DNA of 6,170 nt from positions 1-6,170 of the forward strand of contig JAEYSS010000196.1 of assembly GCA_023434425.1 (NCBI GenBank), in the 5' to 3' direction. Every line of letters starts with the position of its first letter. Positions within the stretch are counted from its first letter, which is position 1. The DNA is from Pseudomonadota bacterium (GTDB taxonomy: Bacteria; Pseudomonadota; Alphaproteobacteria; Ferrovibrionales; Ferrovibrionaceae). Shown piece by piece: positions 1-5,778 of this stretch. The notes under the pieces are model-generated. The model saw nothing but the letters and a program-made list of their open reading frames with translations, had not been told where the DNA came from and did no database searches. The position numbers and the translations under genes were made by a program.

Positions 1-30
1 GGCGCGGCCTTAAAGCCGCGCCGGCCTTTT
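1..30 (+). terminator. Rho-independent terminator or attenuator upstream of tctB
   Basis: A perfect 8-bp inverted repeat (GGCGCGGC at 1-8, GCCGCGCC at 15-22) encloses the 6-base loop CTTAAA. It is followed by GGCC and a run of four T at 27-30. This is the form of an intrinsic terminator acting on the plus strand, with a short T tract set 4 bases from the stem. The gene it ends lies outside the window. Given the usual tctC-tctB-tctA order, that gene could be the solute-binding protein gene tctC (inference). Only 19 bases separate the T run from the tctB start, so the hairpin may act as a partial terminator inside one operon. The stem could be longer, since the window begins at its first base. 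Confidence 0.75.
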
Positions 31-49
31 CTGTCTGCAGGTTGGTGCC

Positions 50-520
50 ATGCGAATTCATGATGCCTTGAGCGGGGTGGTTCTTGCCATTCTCGCGATC
101 GCCGTTCTGATCACCGTCGGCCAGTATCCGCCGATTCCGGGCCAGAATGTCGGCCCCTCGGCTTTCCCGGGGCTGGTTGCAGGGCTGCTGCTGGGCTGCT
201 CACTCCTGCTGATCTGGCGTGGCGTCCGCGGCGAACGCATGCCGCTGTTCATGGCCGGCGCCTGGATGAAGTCGCTGCCGCATGTGATCAACTTCCTGCT
301 CGTGATCGCGTCGTTGCTGTTTTATATCTTCTGCTCGAATTTCCTCGGCTTCATCATCACCGGTACGCTGATCCTGGTCGCGCTGTTCTACGCGCTGGGC
401 GTGCGCGTCATGCTGATCTTGCCGATCGCTATCGTCGCGACGCTGGTGATTCACACCATTTTCTACAAATTCCTGCGCGTGCCGCTGCCCTGGGGCCTGC
501 TGCAGGGATTGCACTGGTAG
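50..520 (+). CDS. tctB: TTT transporter small membrane subunit, TctB family
   Basis: This is the small integral membrane subunit of a tripartite tricarboxylate transporter, a binding-protein-dependent, ion-gradient-driven importer of carboxylates in the inner membrane. The 156-residue length is normal for the family. Hydrophobic helices lie at about residues 7-24, 41-57, 78-96, 99-117 and 119-138. The GPSAFP stretch at 35-40 before the second helix and the C-terminal FYKFLRVPLPWGLL (138-151) match typical TctB positions. The ATG at 50 is the natural start: the first helix follows directly. Its ribosome binding site is weak (only an AGG about 8 bases upstream). The gene lies 19 bases after a terminator-like hairpin and 10 bases before tctA, with which it is surely co-transcribed. 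TctB proteins diverge strongly in sequence, so the assignment rests partly on the partner gene. The substrate cannot be deduced. Confidence 0.9.
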   Translation: MRIHDALSGVVLAILAIAVLITVGQYPPIPGQNVGPSAFPGLVAGLLLGCSLLLIWRGVRGERMPLFMAGAWMKSLPHVINFLLVIASLLFYIFCSNFLGFIITGTLILVALFYALGVRVMLILPIAIVATLVIHTIFYKFLRVPLPWGLLQGLHW

Positions 521-523
521 GAG
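519..523 (+). promoter_or_regulatory. Ribosome binding site of tctA
   Basis: AGGAG lies 7 bases before the ATG at 531 and overlaps the last two bases of the tctB TAG stop. Placing the Shine-Dalgarno sequence on the preceding stop codon suggests coupled translation of the two membrane subunits and supports the chosen tctA start. Confidence 0.75.
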
Positions 524-530
524 CGGCGAG

Positions 531-2036
531 ATGGACCTGCTGACACTTGCCGCATCGGCCGCCAGGCTGGTCTTCGATCCCTATGTCTTGCTGGTGATGA
601 TTTGCTCGGCGGCCTTTGGCCTGTTCGTTGGTGCCATTCCGGGCCTGACCGCAACTATGGCGACGGCGCTGCTGGTGCCCATCACCTTCTTTATGCCGCC
701 GGTGCCTGCGGTGGCCGCTATTGTCACGGCCACGGCGATGGCGATCTTTTCCGGCGACATTCCCGGCGCATTACTCCGCATTCCCGGTACGCCAGCCTCG
801 GCGGCCTATACCGGCGAAGCCTATCAAATGACCCTGAAGGGCCAGTCGGAACTGGCGCTCGGCGCCGGTCTGGTCTTCTCGGCCATCGGTGGCCTGTTCG
901 GTACGTCCGTGCTGATCGTGGCAGCCCCGGCGCTGGCCGAGATCGCGTTGAAATTCTCCTCCTTCGAATATTTCTGGCTGGTCATCCTCGGTCTTTCCGC
1001 TGCGGTATTCATCGGCAGTAACAGCGTGCTGAAAGCCATCATTGCGTTGCTGATCGGCCTGCTGGTCGGGAGCGTCGGGCTGGAGAATCCCGGTGGTTAT
1101 CCACGCTTCACCTTCGGCAACACCGAGCTGATGGGCGGCATCAGCATGATCCCGATGATGGTGGGCATGTTCGCCATCTCGGAAATCCTGCGCTTCGTGG
1201 TGAAGACGGATCCGCCGGCGCGCGTCCTGGTCCAGCGGCTTGGCAATGTCTTCGCTGGCATGTGGGCGTTGACCAAGAAATACCCCAAGCAGATCCTGCG
1301 CGGCAGTGTGCTGGGTACGGCCGTCGGGATCATGCCGGGAGCAGGCGCCGACATGGCATCTTGGATGTCCTATGCGCTGAGCAAGAAATTCTCCAGGGAG
1401 CCCGAGAAATTCGGCACCGGCCATGTCGAGGGCATTGTCGAGTCCGGGGCTGCCAATAATAGTGCGCTGAGCGGAGCTTGGATTCCGGCCCTGGTCTTCG
1501 GCATTCCCGGCGACAGCATTACGGCCATTGCCATCGGTGTGCTGTATCTGAAGGGCCTGAATCCCGGCCCGACGCTGTTCCTGAACAGCCCGGAAAACGT
1601 TTATGCGATTTTCCTGGTCTTCATCGTCGCCAATATCATCATGGTGCCGCTGGGCTGGATGGCGATCCGGCTGGCCACGAATATCCTGCGGGTACCGGGC
1701 AACATTCTGATGCCGGTCATCCTGTTATTCTGCGCGGTGGGCGCCTTTGCCATCAACAACACCGTTTTCGGTGTCACGATCACGCTGGTCTTCGGTCTGC
1801 TGGCCTATGTGATGGAGGAAAACGGCTTCCCGGTGGCGCCGGCGATCCTCGGCGTCGTGCTGGGAACCATGCTGGAAGAGAACCTCGTCACGTCGATGAT
1901 CAAAGCGAACGGCAATCCACTGGTCTTCTTCGAACGGCCGATCTCTGCCGGTCTGGGAGTCCTGACCTTCGTGATCCTGTTCTGGCCGCTGGCATCCTGG
2001 CTGGTGCGCAGGCTGCGATCTAGGCCGGCATACTAG
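531..2036 (+). CDS. tctA: TTT transporter large membrane subunit, TctA family
   Basis: This is the large, channel-forming subunit of a tripartite tricarboxylate transporter. It works with TctB and a periplasmic TctC-type binding protein to import a carboxylate. The 501-residue length is standard. Family signatures are clear: GLFVGAIPGLTATMATALL (30-48), GDIPGALLRIPGTPASAAYTG (in 75-95), and in the second half GTAVGIMPGAGADMASWMS (262-280), ESGAANNSALSGAWIPALVFG (304-324) and GIPGDSITAIAIG (324-336). The two G-x-x-PG motifs at about 34-38 and 266-270 reflect the known internal duplication of the family. Around ten or more hydrophobic segments are present, and the C-terminal VRRLRSR is basic, as expected for a cytoplasmic tail. 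The last 17 bases overlap, tail to tail, the end of the minus-strand haem membrane protein gene. Substrates of the family include citrate, tartrate, aromatic acids and others; nothing here chooses between them. Confidence 0.95.
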   Translation: MDLLTLAASAARLVFDPYVLLVMICSAAFGLFVGAIPGLTATMATALLVPITFFMPPVPAVAAIVTATAMAIFSGDIPGALLRIPGTPASAAYTGEAYQMTLKGQSELALGAGLVFSAIGGLFGTSVLIVAAPALAEIALKFSSFEYFWLVILGLSAAVFIGSNSVLKAIIALLIGLLVGSVGLENPGGYPRFTFGNTELMGGISMIPMMVGMFAISEILRFVVKTDPPARVLVQRLGNVFAGMWALTKKYPKQILRGSVLGTAVGIMPGAGADMASWMSYALSKKFSREPEKFGTGHVEGIVESGAANNSALSGAWIPALVFGIPGDSITAIAIGVLYLKGLNPGPTLFLNSPENVYAIFLVFIVANIIMVPLGWMAIRLATNILRVPGNILMPVILLFCAVGAFAINNTVFGVTITLVFGLLAYVMEENGFPVAPAILGVVLGTMLEENLVTSMIKANGNPLVFFERPISAGLGVLTFVILFWPLASWLVRRLRSRPAY

Positions 2037-2637
2037 CTGTCCGTGCGGCGCGCCGCCGCTGCCACCAGTCGAACAGACGCAGCAGGATCACGGCGGTCAT
2101 CAGGGTGACAGCCAGCCAGTAGAGGGGCATGCCGGGCGTGCGCTTGGCGTTGGTGACGATGAACGAGATCGCGATATACCAGCTGCCGCACCAGTGCAAA
2201 AGGCGCCAGTTCCGCGCGCCGAACCAGCGGACCGCGCCGTCGAAGGACGTGGCGGCCATGGCAATGATGAACAGATAGGCCAGCCCGCCGATCACCAATG
2301 TACCGGTGCTGGTCATGCTGCCAAACAGCACCGGATCGGCGACGGCAAATGCGATGATCGCGAAAGCGTGCAGAGTATGGGAAGCGGCAAACGACACACC
2401 GAGATAGCGGCGATTGCGATGCAGCCAGCGCGTGACGTCGTTCGGCTGTAACCTGACCAGCGCTGAAGCGGCGAAGACCAGCAGGAACAGCAGCAGAGAC
2501 GTCCGCGCGGTCGCCCGGATCGTCATACGGGTTCCGTCGACCGAGAAGTCATGAGCGCCCACAATACTCACTGTCATCAGCGACAACAGCAGCGCGATCA
2601 GTGCGGTCAGCCTCCAGCCATGAAGCCATACGGCCAT
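2020..2637 (-). CDS. Ferric reductase-like transmembrane domain protein (haem b type)
   Basis: This 205-residue membrane protein has about six helices (roughly 8-27, 47-62, 78-99, 112-132, 148-163 and 170-190). It resembles the ferric reductase-like transmembrane domain family (FRD superfamily, which includes MsrQ/YedZ and the NOX/FRE membrane domains). The third helix carries RRYLGVSFAASHTLH, giving His87 and His90. The fifth begins at LLHWCGSWY, giving His148. These are the likely haem b ligands, by analogy with the family. No flavin or NAD(P)H domain is present, so it could only relay electrons, for instance from quinol to an unknown partner. No msrP-like gene is in the window. The ATG at 2637 has an excellent ribosome binding site. 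The gene lies 86 bases after the alpha/beta hydrolase on the same strand and may be read from the same transcript or from its own promoter. Its end overlaps tctA by 17 bases. Family assignment is moderate to good; the function is unknown. Confidence 0.75.
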   Translation of the reverse strand: MAVWLHGWRLTALIALLLSLMTVSIVGAHDFSVDGTRMTIRATARTSLLLFLLVFAASALVRLQPNDVTRWLHRNRRYLGVSFAASHTLHAFAIIAFAVADPVLFGSMTSTGTLVIGGLAYLFIIAMAATSFDGAVRWFGARNWRLLHWCGSWYIAISFIVTNAKRTPGMPLYWLAVTLMTAVILLRLFDWWQRRRAARTASMPA

Positions 2638-2723
2638 CTGTTTGCCCTCCCTGCAGGACAGCGGCGATCCTTCCGCCTTTGCAGGGGCGGAGACAAGTGA
2701 CGGTGGCTACAGTTCGTGGCGGG
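2638..2723. other. 86-base gap between the hydrolase and the haem protein gene
   Basis: This is the longest gap in the window. It holds the ribosome binding site of the downstream minus-strand gene and a short inverted repeat (CCGCC at 2673-2677, GGCGG at 2686-2690, 8-base loop) with no T run on either side. I see no convincing promoter: the best minus-strand candidate, TTGTCT followed 18 bases later by AAGGAT, has a poor -10 box. The gap is large enough to hold a promoter, so independent transcription of the haem protein gene is possible but not shown. Confidence 0.5.
2645..2651 (-). promoter_or_regulatory. Ribosome binding site of the ferric reductase-like gene
   Basis: Read on the minus strand, the sequence GGGAGGG precedes the ATG at 2637, leaving about 7-8 bases between the purine core and the start codon. 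It is the strongest Shine-Dalgarno sequence in the window. It decides the start and suggests that the gene is translated independently of the operon upstream. Confidence 0.75.
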
Positions 2724-3527
2724 TCACAGGGACGTGATGAAATCCACCAATGCGCGGTTATAGGCGTCGGGAACTTCGAGATGCGGGCTGTGTCCGGCAT
2801 TGTCGAAACAGCAGCGGCGCGCCCCGGTAATATTGGCGGCCATCCACTGGCCGACCGCGGGTTCGTAGAGCTGGCTTTCTCCACCATGCAGAATCAGTAC
2901 GGGCAATTCCAACTGGGGCAGTAGTGCACGGTAATCCTGCTCGGCCATCGACTGCCAGAGGGCGGCCATGGCCTGGCCGTCATTATGCGCGATCTCCGCA
3001 GAAATCCAGTCGCCAAGTGCTGCATCCGGGATGTAGCTGCGGGCGAACAGCCGCGGCATGGCATTCTGGCTGTAGCCGGCCCAGTCTTCGCGCATCGCCG
3101 CGACGCCGGCTGCACTCTGTACGGCATCGAAACCGTTGCGGATGCCGAAACGCCAGCCGGGCTCGTTGGTGATCTTGACGGTCATGTCCTCGATCACCAG
3201 GCCGCCGAGACCTGCGCCGCCGAACTGGCCGATGAACTCAAGAGCCACCATTGCGCCCATCGACCAGCCGACCAGGACCGGCTGTTCGAGTCCGCGCGCC
3301 ACGATCAGCTTGTGCAACTCCGTGGCCAATGCAGGGATATTCAGGGCCTCCGGCGCTGCCGGGCTGTGGCGATGGCCGGGCAGGTCAGGCGTCACAAGCC
3401 GGAAATCGCAGGCCAGTGCCTTCACCTGCGGCCCAAAATAGTCGCCATGGCTCGACCAGCCATGCAGGAAAATCAACGGCCGGCCACGGCCTGTGTCAGC
3501 CGCATACATGGTGGCACCTGGCATCAT
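2724..3527 (-). CDS. Alpha/beta hydrolase
   Basis: This is a cytoplasmic alpha/beta-fold hydrolase of 267 residues when started at the ATG at 3527. Visible elements are the oxyanion-hole LIFLHGW (18-24), the PDLPGHRHS loop (47-55), the nucleophile elbow GWSMGA with Ser89, and the catalytic histidine in NAGHSPHLE (His246). The usual acid after strand 7 is not where expected: the stretch reads LHGGESQLYEP (213-223), with Ser218 where an Asp is usual. Glu113 or Asp114 in GLVIEDM, at the end of strand 6, may serve instead, as in some dehalogenases of this fold. The open frame runs upstream to 3680, but the start at 3527, or the adjacent ATG at 3524, lies 4-7 bases after the preceding stop with GAGG just before it, and gives normal domain length. 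The product could be an esterase, lactonase or thioesterase acting on a product of the CoA pathway encoded upstream. The substrate is not predictable. Confidence 0.85.
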   Translation of the reverse strand: MMPGATMYAADTGRGRPLIFLHGWSSHGDYFGPQVKALACDFRLVTPDLPGHRHSPAAPEALNIPALATELHKLIVARGLEQPVLVGWSMGAMVALEFIGQFGGAGLGGLVIEDMTVKITNEPGWRFGIRNGFDAVQSAAGVAAMREDWAGYSQNAMPRLFARSYIPDAALGDWISAEIAHNDGQAMAALWQSMAEQDYRALLPQLELPVLILHGGESQLYEPAVGQWMAANITGARRCCFDNAGHSPHLEVPDAYNRALVDFITSL

Positions 3528-3531
3528 ACCC

Positions 3532-3921
3532 TCAGGCCCCAACATCCTTCGCCAGCACCAGGGCTCGGCCACGGCAATAGACGGTGCCGCTCTCATCCCG
3601 ACAGGTGGTTGCGAGATCGACCAGATGCTTGTCCGGGCGCAGGCGGGTGATTTCGACCCGCGCAATGAGCGGTAGGTCAACTGGTACCGGTCGTTCGAAC
3701 TGCAGTTCCTGCTTCAGGTAATTGGTCCCGAAGCCAGGTAGTTCGACGCCAAGCAGGTAGGAAAATAACGCGCCGACCAGCGGCTCGGGCACGGCATTGG
3801 TGGCAGCGCCGCTGTCGCCGGCCAACGCATGGAAGGCTGTAATGTCGGCCGATGTATAGCTGCGGCGGGTTTCGACATGGTCGCCAACCCGCATGCCTTT
3901 GTGACTGTTGGCTTCGCTCAT
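3532..3921 (-). CDS. MaoC-like hotdog protein lacking the catalytic His
   Basis: This 129-residue single-hotdog protein is related to MaoC-type hydratases. The opening MRVGDHVETRRSYTSADITAF (10-30), then LAGDSG (33-38) and LPGFGTNYLKQELQFERPVPV (61-81), follow the family pattern, where LPGPGTxYLxQxLxFxxPV is usual. The catalytic Asp appears retained (Asp36), but the histidine five residues later is replaced by Thr41. The segment that normally leads to the HGML motif is about nine residues shorter than in the neighbouring paralogue. The protein is therefore probably not a hydratase alone. The ATG at 3921 overlaps the TGA of the preceding MaoC gene in an ATGA, which fixes the start; the frame stays open upstream to 4128, but only inside that gene. 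Likely roles are a structural or substrate-binding subunit of a heterodimeric hydratase with that neighbour, or a CoA thioesterase-like or binding protein. The family is fairly sure, the role inferred. Confidence 0.8.
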   Translation of the reverse strand: MSEANSHKGMRVGDHVETRRSYTSADITAFHALAGDSGAATNAVPEPLVGALFSYLLGVELPGFGTNYLKQELQFERPVPVDLPLIARVEITRLRPDKHLVDLATTCRDESGTVYCRGRALVLAKDVGA

Positions 3922-4283
3922 GGCAACCCGATCTCCGTCTGGCCATCGAGCGTGAGCGCGCCATCGGCGACGCGCATCACCTGGGTCGACAGCACGATGT
4001 GGCCATCGGCGGCGGCGATCTCGTTCAGGGTGAAGCGATGCGGGTCTCCGGCATAGGTCGGGTTGGGAAACATCAGCGTCTGGCTGACCTGTCGCGCGCC
4101 GGGATAATGCTTCTGCACTAGCCCCCACAGCACGGTATAGAGCAGCATGCCGTGGCTGACGGTGCGGCCGAAGCGTGTCCGCGCCGAGAAATCCGGATCG
4201 ACATGGATCGGGTTGTTGTCACCGCTGACGGCGGCAAAGGCGTCGAAATCGGCCTGGCTGAGGCTGCGTTCGATACTGATCAT
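3918..4283 (-). CDS. MaoC-type (R)-specific enoyl-CoA hydratase
   Basis: This 121-residue single-hotdog enzyme should add water to a trans-2-enoyl-CoA to give an (R)-3-hydroxyacyl-CoA, in the cytoplasm. The hydratase-2 signature is intact: SGDNNPIHVDPDFSARTRFG (20-39), followed by SHGML (43-47). Asp22 and His27 correspond to the catalytic dyad of PhaJ-type hydratases. The length suits a single-domain member (about 120-150 residues). The ATG at 4283 overlaps the TGA of the acyl-CoA ligase gene (ATGA, 4 bases), and the gene's own TGA overlaps the start of the next, so it sits in the middle of a translationally coupled set. An open frame extends upstream to 4514 but lies within the ligase gene and has no family resemblance. 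Together with the ligase it forms a clear activate-then-hydrate module; the acyl chain is unknown. Confidence 0.92.
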   Translation of the reverse strand: MISIERSLSQADFDAFAAVSGDNNPIHVDPDFSARTRFGRTVSHGMLLYTVLWGLVQKHYPGARQVSQTLMFPNPTYAGDPHRFTLNEIAAADGHIVLSTQVMRVADGALTLDGQTEIGLP

Positions 4284-5773
4284 GGCGAGGTCTCTGAGAA
4301 TCGGCTGCGCAGGATATGTTTCTGCACCTTGCCGGCGGCGGTGCGTGGGAAATCCTCGATGATGCGGATGTGTTTGGGCACCTTGTAGGCCGCGAGATTT
4401 TCGCGGCAATAGGCGCGCAGTGCATCGGCATCGACATTTCCGCCGGGCTGCGGCAACACATAGGCGCAGCCGACCTCGCCCCATTTCTCGTCCGGCACGC
4501 CGATCACGGCGCATTCCAGCACGCCGGGGAAGCGATAGATCACGATCTCGACTTCGGCGGGATAGACGTTTTCGCCGCCCGATATGAACATGTCCTTGAT
4601 ACGGTCGACGATGTAGTAATAACCATCTGCATCGCGGCGCGCCACGTCGCCGGTGCGCAGCCAGCCGTCCTTGGTGAAAGCGGCCTTCGTGGCGCTCTCG
4701 TTGTTCCAGTAGCCCGGCGTGACGCCGGGACCACGGATCTGCAATTCGCCGGCATGATCGGCGGGCAGGGGGTGGTCGCGGTCGTCCACCACGCGTACTT
4801 CGGCCAGGATCTGCGGCTTGCCCACCGAGCCGATCTTGGCCTCGGCATGGGCGCGGTCCATCAGGAATACGGTCGGCCCGGTCTCGGTCATGCCCATGCC
4901 ATTGCAGACCAGCACGCCGCGTCTGGCGAAGAGCTCGATCAGCGTGATCGGCAGCGGCGCGCCGCCGCAGCTCCAGCTGCGCACTTTGCTGAAGTCCGCC
5001 GTGGCGAAATCCTTGTGCAGGCTGAGCGCTTGGTAGATCGCCGGGACGCCGAGGAATGCCGTGCAGTCACCGTTCTGCAAAGCCGCCATCACCGGATCGA
5101 TTTCGAATTTCTTCTGCACCCGTACGCTGCCGCCGAAGATCAGCACCGGCAGGGTATGCAGGTTGATGCCGGCGGTATGAAACAGCGGCAGGTAGTTGAG
5201 CGTGGTGTCTGCCGAGGTCAGGTCGGTGGCCTGACCGATATTGATCGCATTGGCATAGGCCATGCCCGGCGTCTGGATCACCGCTTTGGGTTTGCCGGTG
5301 GTGCCCGACGTATAGAGCATGTACCAGATGCGATCCGTCGGCCATGCCGTGTCGAAGCTGCCCGGTACGGTCGCGGTCACCGCCTGCTCAAACGCGGACA
5401 GTGATAGCAGCGGCAGGTTCAGCGCGGCAGCAACAGCTGCATTCTCGGCATCGTGGATCAGCAGTTTGGGCGCGGCATCCTGTGCGACCGGCAGCAATTC
5501 CGGCGCTGGCTGTCGCCAGTTCAGCGGTACCAGGATGGCGCCAAGCTTGCCGCAGGCGAACAGGATTTCGAAAAAGCCGGTGGTGTTGAGGCACAGGACG
5601 GCGACGCGGTCGCCATGGCTGATGCCCTGACCCTGCAGCCAGGCCGCAAAGCGGCAGGCGCGGTCGTTGAGCCCGGCATAGCTGAGGCTGCGCCCGCTCT
5701 CAATCTCCGTGAAGGCGATCTTGTCCGGGGTCAGCTCGGCGCGGCGGGCCGCAATGTCGAACACGGTCTGCAT
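4280..5773 (-). CDS. AMP-forming acyl-CoA ligase (class I adenylate-forming enzyme)
   Basis: This enzyme activates a carboxylic acid with ATP to an acyl adenylate and then to the CoA thioester. The 497-residue length is typical. All core motifs are intact: the phosphate-binding loop YTSGTTGKPK (154-163), LPLFHTAG (195-202), CGGAPLP (269-275), GMGMTETGP (292-300), LRTGD (372-376), the hinge DRIKDMFISGGENVYPAE (390-407) and the C-terminal PRTAAGKVQK (476-485) with the catalytic Lys482. An active enzyme is expected. The start at 5773 lies 5 bases after the crotonase stop; an AGGAG at 5786-5790 lies 12 bases upstream, a rather long spacing. Its stop overlaps the start of the MaoC gene. Sequence motifs do not tell fatty, aromatic, alicyclic or carnitine-like substrates apart. 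The neighbouring hydratase and crotonase favour a compound that passes through an enoyl-CoA. Confidence 0.93.
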   Translation of the reverse strand: MQTVFDIAARRAELTPDKIAFTEIESGRSLSYAGLNDRACRFAAWLQGQGISHGDRVAVLCLNTTGFFEILFACGKLGAILVPLNWRQPAPELLPVAQDAAPKLLIHDAENAAVAAALNLPLLSLSAFEQAVTATVPGSFDTAWPTDRIWYMLYTSGTTGKPKAVIQTPGMAYANAINIGQATDLTSADTTLNYLPLFHTAGINLHTLPVLIFGGSVRVQKKFEIDPVMAALQNGDCTAFLGVPAIYQALSLHKDFATADFSKVRSWSCGGAPLPITLIELFARRGVLVCNGMGMTETGPTVFLMDRAHAEAKIGSVGKPQILAEVRVVDDRDHPLPADHAGELQIRGPGVTPGYWNNESATKAAFTKDGWLRTGDVARRDADGYYYIVDRIKDMFISGGENVYPAEVEIVIYRFPGVLECAVIGVPDEKWGEVGCAYVLPQPGGNVDADALRAYCRENLAAYKVPKHIRIIEDFPRTAAGKVQKHILRSRFSETSP

Positions 5774-5778
5774 GGCAG

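Noticed and set aside
771..1424. 217-codon open frame on the minus strand opposite tctA
   Set aside because: It is extremely rich in Asp, His, Gln and Arg, with no hydrophobic core pattern, and lies fully inside a clear tctA gene.
2045..2056. Perfect 12-base palindrome GCGGCGCGCCGC near the tctA 3' end, considered as a terminator
   Set aside because: It has no loop and no T run on either strand, and it encodes the Arg- and Ala-rich tail of the haem protein. It is probably a by-product of GC-rich codons.
2672..2691. Short inverted repeat (TCCGCC / GGCGGA) in the gap after the hydrolase, considered as a terminator
   Set aside because: The stem is only 6 bp with an 8-base loop and no T tract follows on the minus strand, so an intrinsic terminator is not supported.
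2985..3650. 221-codon open frame on the plus strand opposite the hydrolase and the second MaoC gene
   Set aside because: It crosses the boundary of two recognised minus-strand genes and its composition (Arg, His, Gln, Cys rich) is that of an antisense frame. No family is recognisable.
3528..3680. Upstream extension of the hydrolase to an ATG at 3680 (51 extra residues)
   Set aside because: The extension lies inside the preceding MaoC gene, is unlike any hydrolase N-terminus, and the ATG at 3527 sits just after that gene's stop with a GAGG before it.
4316..5404. Long open frame (362 codons) on the plus strand opposite the acyl-CoA ligase
   Set aside because: It is rich in His, Arg, Ala and Gly, shows no domain, and mirrors the codon structure of the ligase, which has every family motif. 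It is a high-GC shadow frame.
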